DNA of 13,822 bases, taken from contig SLNI01000180.1 in assembly GCA_007133115.1 (NCBI GenBank), positions 1 to 13,822 on the forward strand, in the 5' to 3' direction. Under the pieces are notes generated by a model. The model made no database searches. It was not told the DNA's origin and saw only the letters and a program-made list of their open reading frames with translations. Made by a program: the position numbers and the translations under genes. Position 1 is the stretch's first letter. Every line of letters begins with the position of its first letter. Shown here piece after piece: positions 6,844 through 13,822 of the stretch. The stretch is from Thioalkalivibrio sp. (GTDB lineage Bacteria > Pseudomonadota > Gammaproteobacteria > Ectothiorhodospirales > Ectothiorhodospiraceae).

Positions 6844-7611
6844 ATGCGCTTCGACGTCGTCACGCTGTTTCCGGAGCTGGTGCGGCCGGTGGTGGAATGC
6901 GGTATCGCCGGGCGGGCCGCGGAGCAGGGCCTGTTCGAATTGCACCTCTGGAACCCGCGGCGCTGGGGTTCGGGTGTGCACCAGGCGGTGGACGATCGGC
7001 CCTACGGCGGCGGTCCCGGAATGGTGATGGGCTTTGAGCCCTTGTCCGCGGCGCTTTCGGCGGTGCGTGAGGCGGATCCGCGACCGGTGCACGTGGTGGC
7101 GCTAAGCCCGCAGGGTCGCCGGCTGGATCAGGCCGCCCTGCGGCGGTTCGCCGGCATGCCCCGATTGGCGCTGCTCTGCGGTCGCTACGAGGGGATAGAC
7201 GAGCGGTTGCTGGAGGCCGAGGTCGATGAGGAATGGTCGCTGGGTGACTACGTGCTCTCCGGAGGCGAGTTGGCGGCGATGGTGGTGATTGACGGCTGTG
7301 TGCGGTTGCTGCCCGGGGCTTTGGGGCATGCCGACTCGGCGCAGCAGGACTCGTTCACCGAGGGCCTGCTGGACTGCCCGCACTACACGCGGCCCGAAGT
7401 GGTGGCCGGGCGTGCCGTGCCGCAGGAGCTGCTGACCGGGCACCACGCCCGGATCGAGCGCTGGAGACGGCGCGCGGCGCTGGGACGAACATGGGAGCGC
7501 AGGCCGGACCTGCTGGCAGAAATGACGTTGGGGCCGGACGATGCGGCCCTGCTGGATGACTACCGTACTCTTCGGAACCGTTCCGGGGAGCACAGAGATG
7601 GCGACGATTGA
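6844..7611 (+). CDS. trmD: tRNA (guanine-37-N1)-methyltransferase TrmD
   Basis: SPOUT-family enzyme that methylates N1 of G37 next to the anticodon using S-adenosylmethionine, preventing +1 frameshifting. The 255 residues equal the E. coli length. Visible signatures are [14 protein letters not shown] near residue 50, the knotted SAM site with [11 protein letters not shown] (111-121, E116) and [13 protein letters not shown]154 in VRLLPGALG, and the catalytic D169 in the [18 protein letters not shown] segment. The C-terminal basic helix region ([22 protein letters not shown]) binds tRNA. The gene starts eight bases after rimM with only a weak ribosome-binding site, consistent with translational coupling; rplS follows after nine bases. 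Confidence 0.98.
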   Translation: MRFDVVTLFPELVRPVVECGIAGRAAEQGLFELHLWNPRRWGSGVHQAVDDRPYGGGPGMVMGFEPLSAALSAVREADPRPVHVVALSPQGRRLDQAALRRFAGMPRLALLCGRYEGIDERLLEAEVDEEWSLGDYVLSGGELAAMVVIDGCVRLLPGALGHADSAQQDSFTEGLLDCPHYTRPEVVAGRAVPQELLTGHHARIERWRRRAALGRTWERRPDLLAEMTLGPDDAALLDDYRTLRNRSGEHRDGDD

Positions 7612-7620
7612 GGTCCTGAA

Positions 7621-7977
7621 ATGAAAAGCATTATTCAGCAGCTCGAAGCCGAGCAGATGAAGTCCGAGATACCCGACTTCGGTCCCGGCGACACCGTGGT
7701 GGTGCAGGTCAAGGTGAAGGAAGGTGAGCGCGAGCGCTTGCAGGCCTTCGAGGGCGTGGTCATTGCGAAGCGCAACCGCGGCCTGAACTCGGCGTTCACC
7801 GTGCGCAAGATGTCCTACGGCAATGGCGTCGAGCGCGCGTTCCAGACGCACAGCCCGATGGTGGCCGACATCCAGGTGAAGCGCCGTGGCAAGGTGCGCC
7901 GGGCCAAGCTCTATTACCTGCGCGATCTCACCGGCAAGGCGGCTCGCATCAAGGAAGACATCAAGGCGTCCCGCTGA
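7621..7977 (+). CDS. rplS: 50S ribosomal protein L19
   Basis: Large-subunit protein at the interface with the 30S subunit. The 118 residues match the family closely: a helical start ([14 protein letters not shown]), the [31 protein letters not shown] barrel region, [19 protein letters not shown], and [22 protein letters not shown] near the end. The ribosome-binding site GAGG overlaps the trmD stop codon, seven bases before the ATG. It is the last gene of the classic four-gene ribosomal operon. Confidence 0.98.
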   Translation: MKSIIQQLEAEQMKSEIPDFGPGDTVVVQVKVKEGERERLQAFEGVVIAKRNRGLNSAFTVRKMSYGNGVERAFQTHSPMVADIQVKRRGKVRRAKLYYLRDLTGKAARIKEDIKASR

Positions 7978-8008
7978 TCCGGCGATCCTCCGGACAGAGG
8001 GCAACCCC

Positions 8009-8569
8009 ATGACCATCGAGCTCCGACGTTGCGTGATTCCCCATGCGCCGCTGGAGTTCGTGTGTGCCTCGTCCGCCCGTGATGGCCTGCTCGCTGCGGA
8101 TTGGCTGGAACGGGATCCCCCGCGAGCAGATGCTGCCGATACGCCCCCTCTGCTGCCTTCGGGGTTGCGCGTCGCGATCGAACGTGCCCGGCGCCAGCGG
8201 CGGGATACGCCGGTGACCCCTCCCTTCGACCCGCTCGATTTCCTGCGTGATCCGCAGGTGTGGCGTGCGCCCGACGACGTGCCCCAGGGCTCGGAACATG
8301 CCCGCAAGGTGTGGCGGGCGCTCTGCCGCATCCCGGTAGGCGAGACCCGCACCTACGGCGAGATCGCGCGCGAGATCGGCTCCTCGCCCCGTGCGGTCGG
8401 GCAAGCCTGCCGCGCCAATCCATGGCCGCTGTTTGTTCCCTGCCATCGGGTCGTTCCAGGGCGTGGCGCACCGACCGCGGCGCGTGCCGGCGCGTACGCC
8501 GGGCAGCGTGAAGGGCCGCTGGCGGGTATCAAGGCCTGGCTTCTGGAACACGAAGCTTCCAGTACCTGA
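8009..8569 (+). CDS. ogt: Methylated-DNA-[protein]-cysteine S-methyltransferase
   Basis: Suicide repair protein that transfers alkyl groups from O6-alkylguanine in DNA to its own cysteine. The 186-residue protein has a poorly conserved N-terminal domain (about 1-85) and a standard C-terminal active domain: ARKVWRALCRIPVGETRTYGEIAREIGSSPRAVGQACRANPWPLFVPCHRVVPG-type sequence, with acceptor Cys145 in PCHRVV (144-149), and LAGIKAWLLEHE close to the end. The loop after GRG differs from the usual GGYxGG form (it reads AARAGAYAGQREGP). The ATG at 8009 was chosen over upstream in-frame codons because these lie inside rplS and because GAGG sits eight bases before it. It lies 31 bases after rplS with no terminator seen between, so it is probably read from the ribosomal operon. 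Ogt versus the C-terminal half of Ada cannot be confused, as no Ada domain is present. Confidence 0.93.
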   Translation: MTIELRRCVIPHAPLEFVCASSARDGLLAADWLERDPPRADAADTPPLLPSGLRVAIERARRQRRDTPVTPPFDPLDFLRDPQVWRAPDDVPQGSEHARKVWRALCRIPVGETRTYGEIAREIGSSPRAVGQACRANPWPLFVPCHRVVPGRGAPTAARAGAYAGQREGPLAGIKAWLLEHEASST

Positions 8570-8827
8570 AGCGTATTCCTGCCCCGATCCCGAGGCCGGT
8601 ATCCCCCTGGAAATTTTCTGGTCACGCAATAGGAATAATTCCCGCATCTCCCGCGTCTTTTTTATTGATGTGGTAGGGATCCCCGAACCAAATCAGAGCG
8701 TTAGCATAGGCTGATGTTCTTTTTTGTTTGACTTTGGGGCTCGCGCATTAGCACGATGAAGGGAGGTTCGTGCCCGACATGGGCTGGACCGCCACCAATA
8801 AAAACAACCTTGTGATGGAGGTTTTCC
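8570..8827. other. AT-richer intergenic region upstream of soxA
   Basis: A 258-bp gap clearly richer in A+T than its flanks, with T-runs at about 8658-8663 and 8719-8725. It must hold the soxA promoter. The best -35-like hexamer is TTGACT (8728-8733), but the nearest -10 candidate (TAGCAC, 8749-8754) matches poorly and with only 15 bases spacing, so I do not call a promoter. Small symmetric sites are GGAAT-A-ATTCC (8632-8642) and GGGATCCC (8676-8683). No open frame of note apart from a 19-codon one at 8756-8815. Confidence 0.5.
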
Positions 8828-9667
8828 ATGTTCAAAAAAGCCTTGCTGGCGCTGCCCGTGGCATTGGCACTGGGGGCTACGGCCAATGCCCAGAAAGCAC
8901 CCGAGGATGTACTGCAGGCGCTGATCGATGCAGATCCTGGTTCCGTTTATCTCACGCAGAGTGAGATGAACATCATGATGATGCCGGACAGCCCAGCCCT
9001 CTGGGTGGGTATGGACGGCGAGGACCTGTTCCACACGGCCCGCGGGCCAAATAACGTCTCGATGGAAGCCTGCGACTTCGGCAAGGGGCCGGGCGTTATC
9101 GAAGGCGCGTACGTCGAGATGCCACGTTATTTCGAGGACACCGGCAAGGTGATGGACCTCGAAACCCGCATCGTGCATTGCATGACCGAGGTCCAGGGTT
9201 TTGCTGCGGACGATCCCGCCGTGCGCCAGCGTCATGGCTCCGGGTCCGACCACATGAAACTCCAGACCTACATCGCCATGCAGTCCAACGGCATGGAGTG
9301 GAACAACCCGCTCGATCATCCGCTGGAGAAGGCGATGCGTGATGCCGGTGAGGTGATGTTTGCCCGCCGTGCCGGAATGTCCGATTTCAACTGCTACGCC
9401 TGCCACGGCGAGGTCGGCAAGCAGGTGCGCGCCTCGCGGCTGCCGGCGACGGAAGCAAAGGGAGAGTGGAGCAAGGCCATTTCCTGGCCGGCCTTCCGTG
9501 TCGGGCACGACAATGTGCGCAGCAGCCAGCATCGCGTCCGCGGATGTTACTACCAGATGCGTCAGGCCGGCATGCTCGCCGGTTCGGATGCCTCCATCGC
9601 GCTGATCTCGTACTGGACCGATATGGCACGTGGCCAACCGGCCGTTCTGCCTGACATGAAGCGCTGA
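8828..9667 (+). CDS. soxA: Sulfur oxidation c-type cytochrome SoxA (mono-haem form)
   Basis: Catalytic subunit of periplasmic SoxAX, which oxidatively couples thiosulfate to the carrier protein SoxYZ in the Sox pathway. The 279-residue precursor has a Sec signal peptide (MFKKALLALPVALALGATANA, cleavage likely after A21). A single c-type haem site is present, CYACH (C189, C192, H193). C240 in HRVRGCYYQMR is the conserved cysteine that ligates the active haem and is the proposed thiosulfate attachment point. The N-terminal half keeps the CDFGKGPGV...PRYFEDTGKVMDLETRIVHCM block but has no haem motif; C82 and C118 can form the disulfide seen in mono-haem SoxA. The protein ends in the usual LPDMKR-type tail. 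GGAGG lies seven bases before the ATG. soxX follows after 27 bases. Confidence 0.93.
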   Translation: MFKKALLALPVALALGATANAQKAPEDVLQALIDADPGSVYLTQSEMNIMMMPDSPALWVGMDGEDLFHTARGPNNVSMEACDFGKGPGVIEGAYVEMPRYFEDTGKVMDLETRIVHCMTEVQGFAADDPAVRQRHGSGSDHMKLQTYIAMQSNGMEWNNPLDHPLEKAMRDAGEVMFARRAGMSDFNCYACHGEVGKQVRASRLPATEAKGEWSKAISWPAFRVGHDNVRSSQHRVRGCYYQMRQAGMLAGSDASIALISYWTDMARGQPAVLPDMKR

Positions 9668-9694
9668 TCCCGGACGCACAAGGAGACTCGACAT

Positions 9695-10390
9695 ATGTTC
9701 AAGAAGACCCCTCTGGCGGCCGGTGTTGCCGTCTTCGCAACGATCCTCTTCACCGGTGGCTGTGCCGTCGCTGATGCAGGAAAATCTGACAAGGTCGATT
9801 ACACGGCCATGACACCCCATGAACTCGCCGAATACCTGATCTTCGAGGCCAACGGCGGCGGTTTCAACCTGAGCCAGGAAATGCAGGAGGGCGGCACGGC
9901 GCGTGAGCGCATGCAGCAGGACGAACTGCAGAAGGCCTGTTCCCTGCTGGGTAACGCCAATCCCGATGCCGAAACGGCAGAAGCGGTGCGTACGGCCGCC
10001 ACCGCGTCCATCACGTATCCCGAAGGTGGGATCCAGTTGGGCGACTGGGAGCGGGGCCGCGTACTGGCCTGGTCCGGTTTCGGTTACCGCGTCGGTCACA
10101 ATTATGATGACCACAAGACCCGGGAAGTCGGCGGCACCTGCTACAACTGCCATCAGTTCGCAACCGACCGCGTCGGCGGCTCCGTGGGACCGAGCCTGAC
10201 CGGCTACGGCAAGACCCGCGGTACCAGCGAGCCGATCCTCAAGTACGTGTACGACATGATCTACAATCCGCACACGTACTTCCCCTGCACGCACATGCCA
10301 CGATTCGGTGCGAGCGGGTTCCTGGACGAGCAGGCGATCGCCGATATCATGGCCTACATGTTCGATCCGGAGTCCCCGGTCAACGAGTAA
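9695..10390 (+). CDS. soxX: Sulfur oxidation c-type cytochrome SoxX
   Basis: Small electron-accepting subunit of SoxAX; passes electrons from thiosulfate coupling towards soluble cytochromes. The 231-residue precursor has an N-terminal signal sequence; cleavage could follow AVADA (residue 28), while C23 in FTGGC is an atypical lipobox, so lipidation is doubtful. The haem site is GGTCYNCH (C149, C152, H153), followed by GPSLTGYGKTRG and the distal methionine M201 in PCTHMPRFG, and the protein ends in FDPESPVN, a signature of the longer SoxX type. Cysteines 82 and 198 might pair. The roughly 110-residue region before the haem domain makes it longer than the about 155-residue Paracoccus-type precursor. 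AAGGAGA lies eight bases before the ATG. Downstream is a strong terminator, so soxAX forms a two-gene unit. Confidence 0.92.
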   Translation: MFKKTPLAAGVAVFATILFTGGCAVADAGKSDKVDYTAMTPHELAEYLIFEANGGGFNLSQEMQEGGTARERMQQDELQKACSLLGNANPDAETAEAVRTAATASITYPEGGIQLGDWERGRVLAWSGFGYRVGHNYDDHKTREVGGTCYNCHQFATDRVGGSVGPSLTGYGKTRGTSEPILKYVYDMIYNPHTYFPCTHMPRFGASGFLDEQAIADIMAYMFDPESPVNE

Positions 10391-10410
10391 GATCGAGCGC
10401 TTGACGATCG

Positions 10411-10465
10411 ACGGTCCTTCGGGACCGTGATGAAGCCGCCGGTGGCGACACCGGCGGTTTTTTTT
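10411..10465 (+). terminator. Rho-independent terminator of soxAX (two hairpins, then T8)
   Basis: Two consecutive hairpins follow soxX. The first is ACGGTCC-TTCG-GGACCGT (10411-10428) with a stable UUCG tetraloop. The second is CCGCCGGTG-GCGA-CACCGGCGG (10436-10457), a 9-bp stem with a GNRA loop, directly followed by eight Ts (10458-10465). This is a textbook intrinsic terminator for the soxAX unit. Confidence 0.95.
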
Positions 10466-10557
10466 GGCCCTCCGCCGCCTGCGGGGAGGGACGGGGCGGG
10501 GGCGTTTGCCGCGACGCTGGCCTGAAATGCGTCTTGCGGGTATCGTCTCGCCCCACC

Positions 10558-11481
10558 ATGCTCAGCTATCAACACGAATACCACGCCGGAAACTTCGCCG
10601 ACGTGCACAAGCATCTGGTGCTCTGGTGCGTGCTCGATGCACTGCTGGCACGTGCCAAGCCCTTCGTCGCGGTCGACCTGTTCGCCGGCTCGGGGCAATA
10701 CCCCCTGGATCGGGGCCCGGCGGCGCGCAGCGGTGAATGGCGCGACGGCATCGGCCGGCTGTGGTCGCTGAACCGGGCTCCCGAACCCCTGCGGGTCTGG
10801 CTCGATGTCATCCGAAGCCTGCAAGCGGAACCGGCACGGCTCAAGACCTACCCCGGCTCCCCGGCATTGATCCGGCAGCGTCTGCGCGAACAGGACCGGC
10901 TCGTGGCCTGTGAACTGCACCCGGGCGCCTTTGCCGCGCTGCAGGAAACCCTCCGGGCGGATTCCCGCTGCCACCTGCATCAGCGCGACGCGCGCGAGGC
11001 AGCCCGTGCGCTGTTTCCACCGGAGCCTCGGCGCGGGTTGGCACTGCTCGATCCCGCCTACGAGCGGGTCCAGGAATACGGCGAGATCCCGGAGATGACC
11101 CGTGAGATCCGCCGGCGTTGGAATACGGGGATCATCGTGGTCTGGTACCCGTTGCTTGAGGAGGGCCGGCATCCGCAGCTGCGCGATACGCTGCTGTCGC
11201 GACACCCGGGGGAGGAGATCCTGTTCAGCGAGATGCGCCTGAGTGAACCCCCGCGCGGATCGGGCCTCCAGGGGTCGGGCATGGCGGTACTCAATATGCC
11301 CTGGCAGTTGGATCGAAAGCTGCCGGAGGTGTTGTTTCCGGTGTGGGAGCGACTCGACCCCGAGCGCCACGGCGGGCTTTTCCAGGCGCTGGCCCTTGAA
11401 AACACCGTCGGCCGTCCCCAATTCCAGCGAATCGACTCCCAAGTGACCCCTGCCAGGAAGGATGTGACGGACCATGACTGA
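10558..11481 (+). CDS. rlmJ: 23S rRNA (adenine-2030-N6)-methyltransferase RlmJ
   Basis: Class I SAM-dependent methyltransferase that modifies A2030 of 23S rRNA. The start at 10558 gives [19 protein letters not shown], the conserved RlmJ N-terminus; an in-frame ATG eight codons earlier adds only unrelated residues. The SAM-binding motif is [12 protein letters not shown] (39-50), the second acidic site is in VACELHP (117-122), and the catalytic motif reads LLDPAYE (163-169), where the family normally has DPPY/DPPF: the second proline is alanine (codon GCC). WYPLL (196-200) also fits. The 307 residues exceed the usual about 280 through a C-terminal extension after residue 270. Its last eight bases overlap htpG. 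No clear promoter or Shine-Dalgarno sequence is visible in the 92 bases after the soxX terminator. Confidence 0.92.
   Translation: MLSYQHEYHAGNFADVHKHLVLWCVLDALLARAKPFVAVDLFAGSGQYPLDRGPAARSGEWRDGIGRLWSLNRAPEPLRVWLDVIRSLQAEPARLKTYPGSPALIRQRLREQDRLVACELHPGAFAALQETLRADSRCHLHQRDAREAARALFPPEPRRGLALLDPAYERVQEYGEIPEMTREIRRRWNTGIIVVWYPLLEEGRHPQLRDTLLSRHPGEEILFSEMRLSEPPRGSGLQGSGMAVLNMPWQLDRKLPEVLFPVWERLDPERHGGLFQALALENTVGRPQFQRIDSQVTPARKDVTDHD
11395..11423 (+). promoter_or_regulatory. sigma32-type heat-shock promoter for htpG inside rlmJ
   Basis: CTTGAAA (11395-11401) matches the RpoH -35 consensus exactly, and CCCCAATT (11416-11423), 14 bases further, matches the -10 consensus CCCCATNT at all but one fixed base. 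Transcription would start about 45 bases before the htpG ATG. htpG is a classic RpoH-regulated gene, which fits. The site lies in the coding sequence of the last part of rlmJ. Confidence 0.75.
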
Positions 11482-13369
11482 AGCCCAACGTGAAGAACGC
11501 CGTTTCGAGACCGAGGTCAGCCAACTGCTGCACCTGATGATTCACGCGCTGTACTCCAACCGTGAGATTTTCCTGCGCGAGCTCATCTCCAACGCGGCGG
11601 ATGCCTGCGACAAGCTGCGCTTCGAGGCGCTGGCCCATCCCGACACCATTGTTCAGCCGGCCCAACTGCGCATCGACGTACATGTCGATCGGGAGGCCCG
11701 GACGATCCACGTCTCCGATACCGGTATCGGCATGTCCCGAGACGAGGTGATCGCAAACGTGGGGACGATCGCGCGTTCCGGCACCAAGGAATTCCTGGGC
11801 CGTCTGACGGGTGATCAGAAAAAGGATGCGCAGCTGATCGGCCAGTTCGGCGTGGGTTTCTACTCGGCGTTCACGGTGGCCGACCGGGTCACTCTCGAGA
11901 CCCGCCGCGCGGACGCATCCGAGGATGCCGCAGTGCGCTGGGAATCCGATGGCGGCGGCAGCTACACGCTGGAGACCTGTACCCGGGCGATTCCGGGCAC
12001 CGAGGTGATTCTGCACCTGAAGGAGGACGCCGACGAGTTCCTGGAGGCCTACCGGCTGCGCCACATCATCACGCGCTATTCCGACCACGTCTCCTTCCCG
12101 ATCCGGATGCCGAAGCTCGACGATGACGGCAAGCCCACCGAGGAATGGGATACCGTGAATCGCGCCAGTGCGCTGTGGACGCGGGCCAAGAGCGACATCA
12201 GCGAAGAAGAATATCGCGAGTTCTACAAGCACGTGGCCCATGACTTCGAGGACCCGGCCACCTGGGTGCACAGCCACGTCGAGGGCAAGCAGCAGTACAC
12301 CACGCTGTTCTATATCCCGAAGCGCGCGCCCTTCGATCTCTGGGACCGCGACCAGCGCCACGGCGTGAAGCTGTACGTGAAGCGCGTCTTCATCATGGAC
12401 GACGCCGAGAAGATGCTGCCCAACTTCCTGCGCTTCGTGCGCGGCGTGGTGGATTCCTCCGACCTGCCGCTGAACGTCTCGCGCGAGATTCTGCAGAGCA
12501 ACCGGCTGGTCGACGGCATCCGTTCGGGTTCGGTCAAGAAAATCCTCGGACTCCTCGAGAGCATGGCTGAAAACGAGCCGGAGACGTACGCCGAGATCTG
12601 GAGCAACTTCGGCCGGGTGCTCAAGGAGGGGCCGGGAGAAGACTACGCCAACCGCGACCAGATCGCGAAGCTGCTGCGCTTCGCGAGCACCCACAATGCC
12701 GACGACACCCAGAACGTGTCGCTGGCTGATTACAAGGCGCGCATGAAAGAGGGTCAGAAAGCGATCTACGTGATCACCGCCGACAGCCCTGCGGGCGCGC
12801 GCAACAGCCCGCATCTCGAGATCTTCCGCAAGCACGGCATCGAGGTGCTGCTGCTCTCCGACCGGGTGGACGAATGGCTGCTGTCGCACCTCGATCGCTT
12901 CGATGACACCCCGATCAAGTCGGTGTCCAAGGGGGACCTCGACCTCGGTGAACTGTTGGACAAGGATGCCGGGGATAGCGATTCCGAGGGTGAAGACAAG
13001 GCCACGGGCGATCTCGGCGACCTACCCGAGCGAATCGCCAGGACTCTCGATGATCGCGTCGAAACGGTCCGGGCTTCGCAGCGCCTGGTCGAATCCCCCG
13101 CCTGCATCGTGCTCGGCGAACACGAGATGGCGCTGTACCTGCAGGAGCTGATGAAGCAGGCGGGCCAGCAGACCTTTGGCGGCAAGCCGGTACTCGAGGT
13201 CAACCCGACGCACCCGCTGGTGCAGCGGCTGAAGGCCGCCGAGGGCGCGGAGTTCGATGACCTCGCCACCCTGCTTTTCGAGCAGGCCCTGCTCACCGAG
13301 GGCGGCCAGCTGGAGGATCCGTCCGGCTTTGTCGCACGGCTGAACCGGCTGCTGCTCAAGGCTGCGTAG
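11474..13369 (+). CDS. htpG: Molecular chaperone HtpG (bacterial Hsp90)
   Basis: Dimeric ATP-dependent chaperone of the cytoplasm that remodels client proteins with DnaK. The 631 residues (E. coli 624) show the GHKL ATPase domain: [18 protein letters not shown] with catalytic E36 and Mg-binding N40, DTGIGMS (82-88), [12 protein letters not shown] (97-108) and [11 protein letters not shown] (123-133). The middle domain has LNVSREILQ with the ATP-contacting arginine R337, and a C-terminal dimerisation domain follows. A short acidic linker (about 495-512, rich in D, E and S) separates middle and C-terminal domains. No EEVD tail, as usual in bacteria. The ATG lies eight bases before the end of rlmJ; a sigma32-like promoter within rlmJ probably gives heat induction. 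Confidence 0.98.
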   Translation: MTEAQREERRFETEVSQLLHLMIHALYSNREIFLRELISNAADACDKLRFEALAHPDTIVQPAQLRIDVHVDREARTIHVSDTGIGMSRDEVIANVGTIARSGTKEFLGRLTGDQKKDAQLIGQFGVGFYSAFTVADRVTLETRRADASEDAAVRWESDGGGSYTLETCTRAIPGTEVILHLKEDADEFLEAYRLRHIITRYSDHVSFPIRMPKLDDDGKPTEEWDTVNRASALWTRAKSDISEEEYREFYKHVAHDFEDPATWVHSHVEGKQQYTTLFYIPKRAPFDLWDRDQRHGVKLYVKRVFIMDDAEKMLPNFLRFVRGVVDSSDLPLNVSREILQSNRLVDGIRSGSVKKILGLLESMAENEPETYAEIWSNFGRVLKEGPGEDYANRDQIAKLLRFASTHNADDTQNVSLADYKARMKEGQKAIYVITADSPAGARNSPHLEIFRKHGIEVLLLSDRVDEWLLSHLDRFDDTPIKSVSKGDLDLGELLDKDAGDSDSEGEDKATGDLGDLPERIARTLDDRVETVRASQRLVESPACIVLGEHEMALYLQELMKQAGQQTFGGKPVLEVNPTHPLVQRLKAAEGAEFDDLATLLFEQALLTEGGQLEDPSGFVARLNRLLLKAA

Positions 13370-13398
13370 CGACGGTATCCTCCGGGGACGGAGAAGGT

Positions 13399-13426
13399 GG
13401 GCGTGGCCCGGCGTCGGGCCACGCCC
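13399..13426. terminator. Hairpin between convergent htpG and sohB
   Basis: Perfect 12-bp inverted repeat GGGCGTGGCCCG / CGGGCCACGCCC around a GCGT loop, 29 bases after the htpG stop and 16 bases beyond the sohB stop on the other strand. Its position suits a bidirectional terminator, but neither side has a T-run. Confidence 0.6.
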
Positions 13427-13442
13427 CTCACTCTCGGCGGGT

Positions 13443-13822
13443 TCACCGCTGCAGCAGGCGTTCCAGTCCCTGTTCGAAGGCGATGCCGATGCGTTTGCCC
13501 AGCGGCTGGCGCCGGCTGAATCGGACTTCGTAGGCATCATGGTCCTGGGCAAGACGCATCAGCAGGTCGTCGCTGGTGCCGATCTCGTCGATCAGTCCCT
13601 GTTCCAGCGCCTGCTCCCCGTACCAGTGTTCGCCGGTCGCCAGCGTGCTCAGGTCCAGTTCCGGTCGGTAGCGCTGCAGGTACTTCTTGAACAGGTCGTG
13701 TGTCTCTTCGAGTTCCTGCTGGAATTTGGCGCGACCTTCGGGCGTGTTCTTCCCGAGTACGGTGAGCGTGCGCTTGTGCTGGCCCGCGGTCAGTAGCTCG
13801 ATATCGACATCGTGCCGCTGCA
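13443..13822 (-). CDS. sohB: Probable protease SohB, C-terminal part
   Basis: The frame enters from the right edge and ends at TGA (13445-13443); 125 residues are visible. They match the C-terminal part of SohB, an inner-membrane, periplasm-facing serine peptidase of family S49: DIELLTAGQHKRTLTVLGKN, then a PEGRAKFQQELEETHDLFKKYL helix, then ATGEHWYGEQALEQGLIDEIGTSDDLL. This region contains the TAG-KR segment where the S49 catalytic lysine is expected. The serine nucleophile and the N-terminal membrane anchor lie outside the window, so activity cannot be judged. It converges on htpG with a hairpin in between. SohB is preferred over SppA because of the HWYGEQAL and EETHDLFKKYL pattern, from memory of the families. 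Confidence 0.88.
   Translation of the reverse strand, partial: QRHDVDIELLTAGQHKRTLTVLGKNTPEGRAKFQQELEETHDLFKKYLQRYRPELDLSTLATGEHWYGEQALEQGLIDEIGTSDDLLMRLAQDHDAYEVRFSRRQPLGKRIGIAFEQGLERLLQR

Noticed and set aside
7102..8352. Minus-strand frame of 416 codons across trmD, rplS and ogt
   Set aside because: Crosses three confirmed plus-strand genes and shows no recognisable domain.
8756..8815. 19-codon frame just before soxA, considered as a leader peptide
   Set aside because: No runs of regulatory codons, no attenuator-like hairpins, and no clear ribosome-binding site.
8693..10294. Long open frame (533 codons) on the minus strand opposite soxA and soxX
   Set aside because: It is the antisense shadow of two well-supported GC-rich cytochrome genes; it has no family motif and is explained by third-position GC bias.
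10534..10557. Upstream in-frame ATG as the rlmJ start
   Set aside because: The eight extra residues (MRVSSRPT) are not part of the conserved RlmJ N-terminus, which begins MLSYxH.
11291..12889. Long minus-strand frame opposite htpG (532 codons)
   Set aside because: Antisense shadow of htpG, whose N-terminal ATPase motifs are unambiguous.

Overview
This window reads as the chromosome of a GC-rich, sulfur-oxidising gammaproteobacterium. Coding density and codon use are even throughout. The evidence for the lineage is the syntenic block yfjD-ypjD / ffh-rpsP-rimM-trmD-rplS, which matches the enterobacterial order, together with RlmJ- and SohB-type proteins and a SoxA/SoxX cytochrome pair. A relative of the Chromatiales/Ectothiorhodospiraceae is plausible, but that placement is inference.

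Layout from left to right. (1) The 3' end of a DUF3501 gene (1-345, +) is followed by a spacer holding a simple hairpin and an elaborate nested inverted repeat (about 433-567). (2) A leftward cluster, ypjD -> yfjD -> radA (4103 down to 586), encodes a cytochrome c assembly-type membrane protein, a CorC/HlyC-family CBS transporter and the RadA recombination ATPase; radA overlaps yfjD by one base. (3) A divergent 157-bp promoter region with a perfect 14-bp palindrome leads into ffh (4261-5643, +). (4) A 399-bp non-coding gap between ffh and rpsP holds two diverged tandem copies of a structured CCACGGA-type repeat and then a good sigma70 promoter. (5) The rpsP-rimM-trmD-rplS operon (6043-7977) makes ribosomal proteins S16 and L19 plus the factors that mature 16S rRNA and tRNA; an Ogt-type DNA alkyltransferase gene is attached to its end. 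(6) After an AT-richer 258-bp gap comes a free-standing soxA-soxX pair (8828-10390), encoding the two subunits of the periplasmic SoxAX cytochrome that starts thiosulfate oxidation; it closes with a strong intrinsic terminator. (7) rlmJ (23S rRNA m6A2030 methyltransferase) overlaps htpG (Hsp90) by 8 bp. A sigma32-like heat-shock promoter lies inside the end of rlmJ. (8) The C-terminal part of sohB (S49 peptidase family) runs convergently from the right edge and is separated from htpG by a 12-bp-stem hairpin.

Most of the window is conserved housekeeping DNA. The points worth a second look are the two intergenic repeat families, the isolated soxAX pair without soxYZB nearby, the DPAY (not DPPY) catalytic motif of RlmJ, the palindrome over the predicted ffh transcription start, and the heat-shock promoter embedded in rlmJ. 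I do not see a clearly new biological system here.
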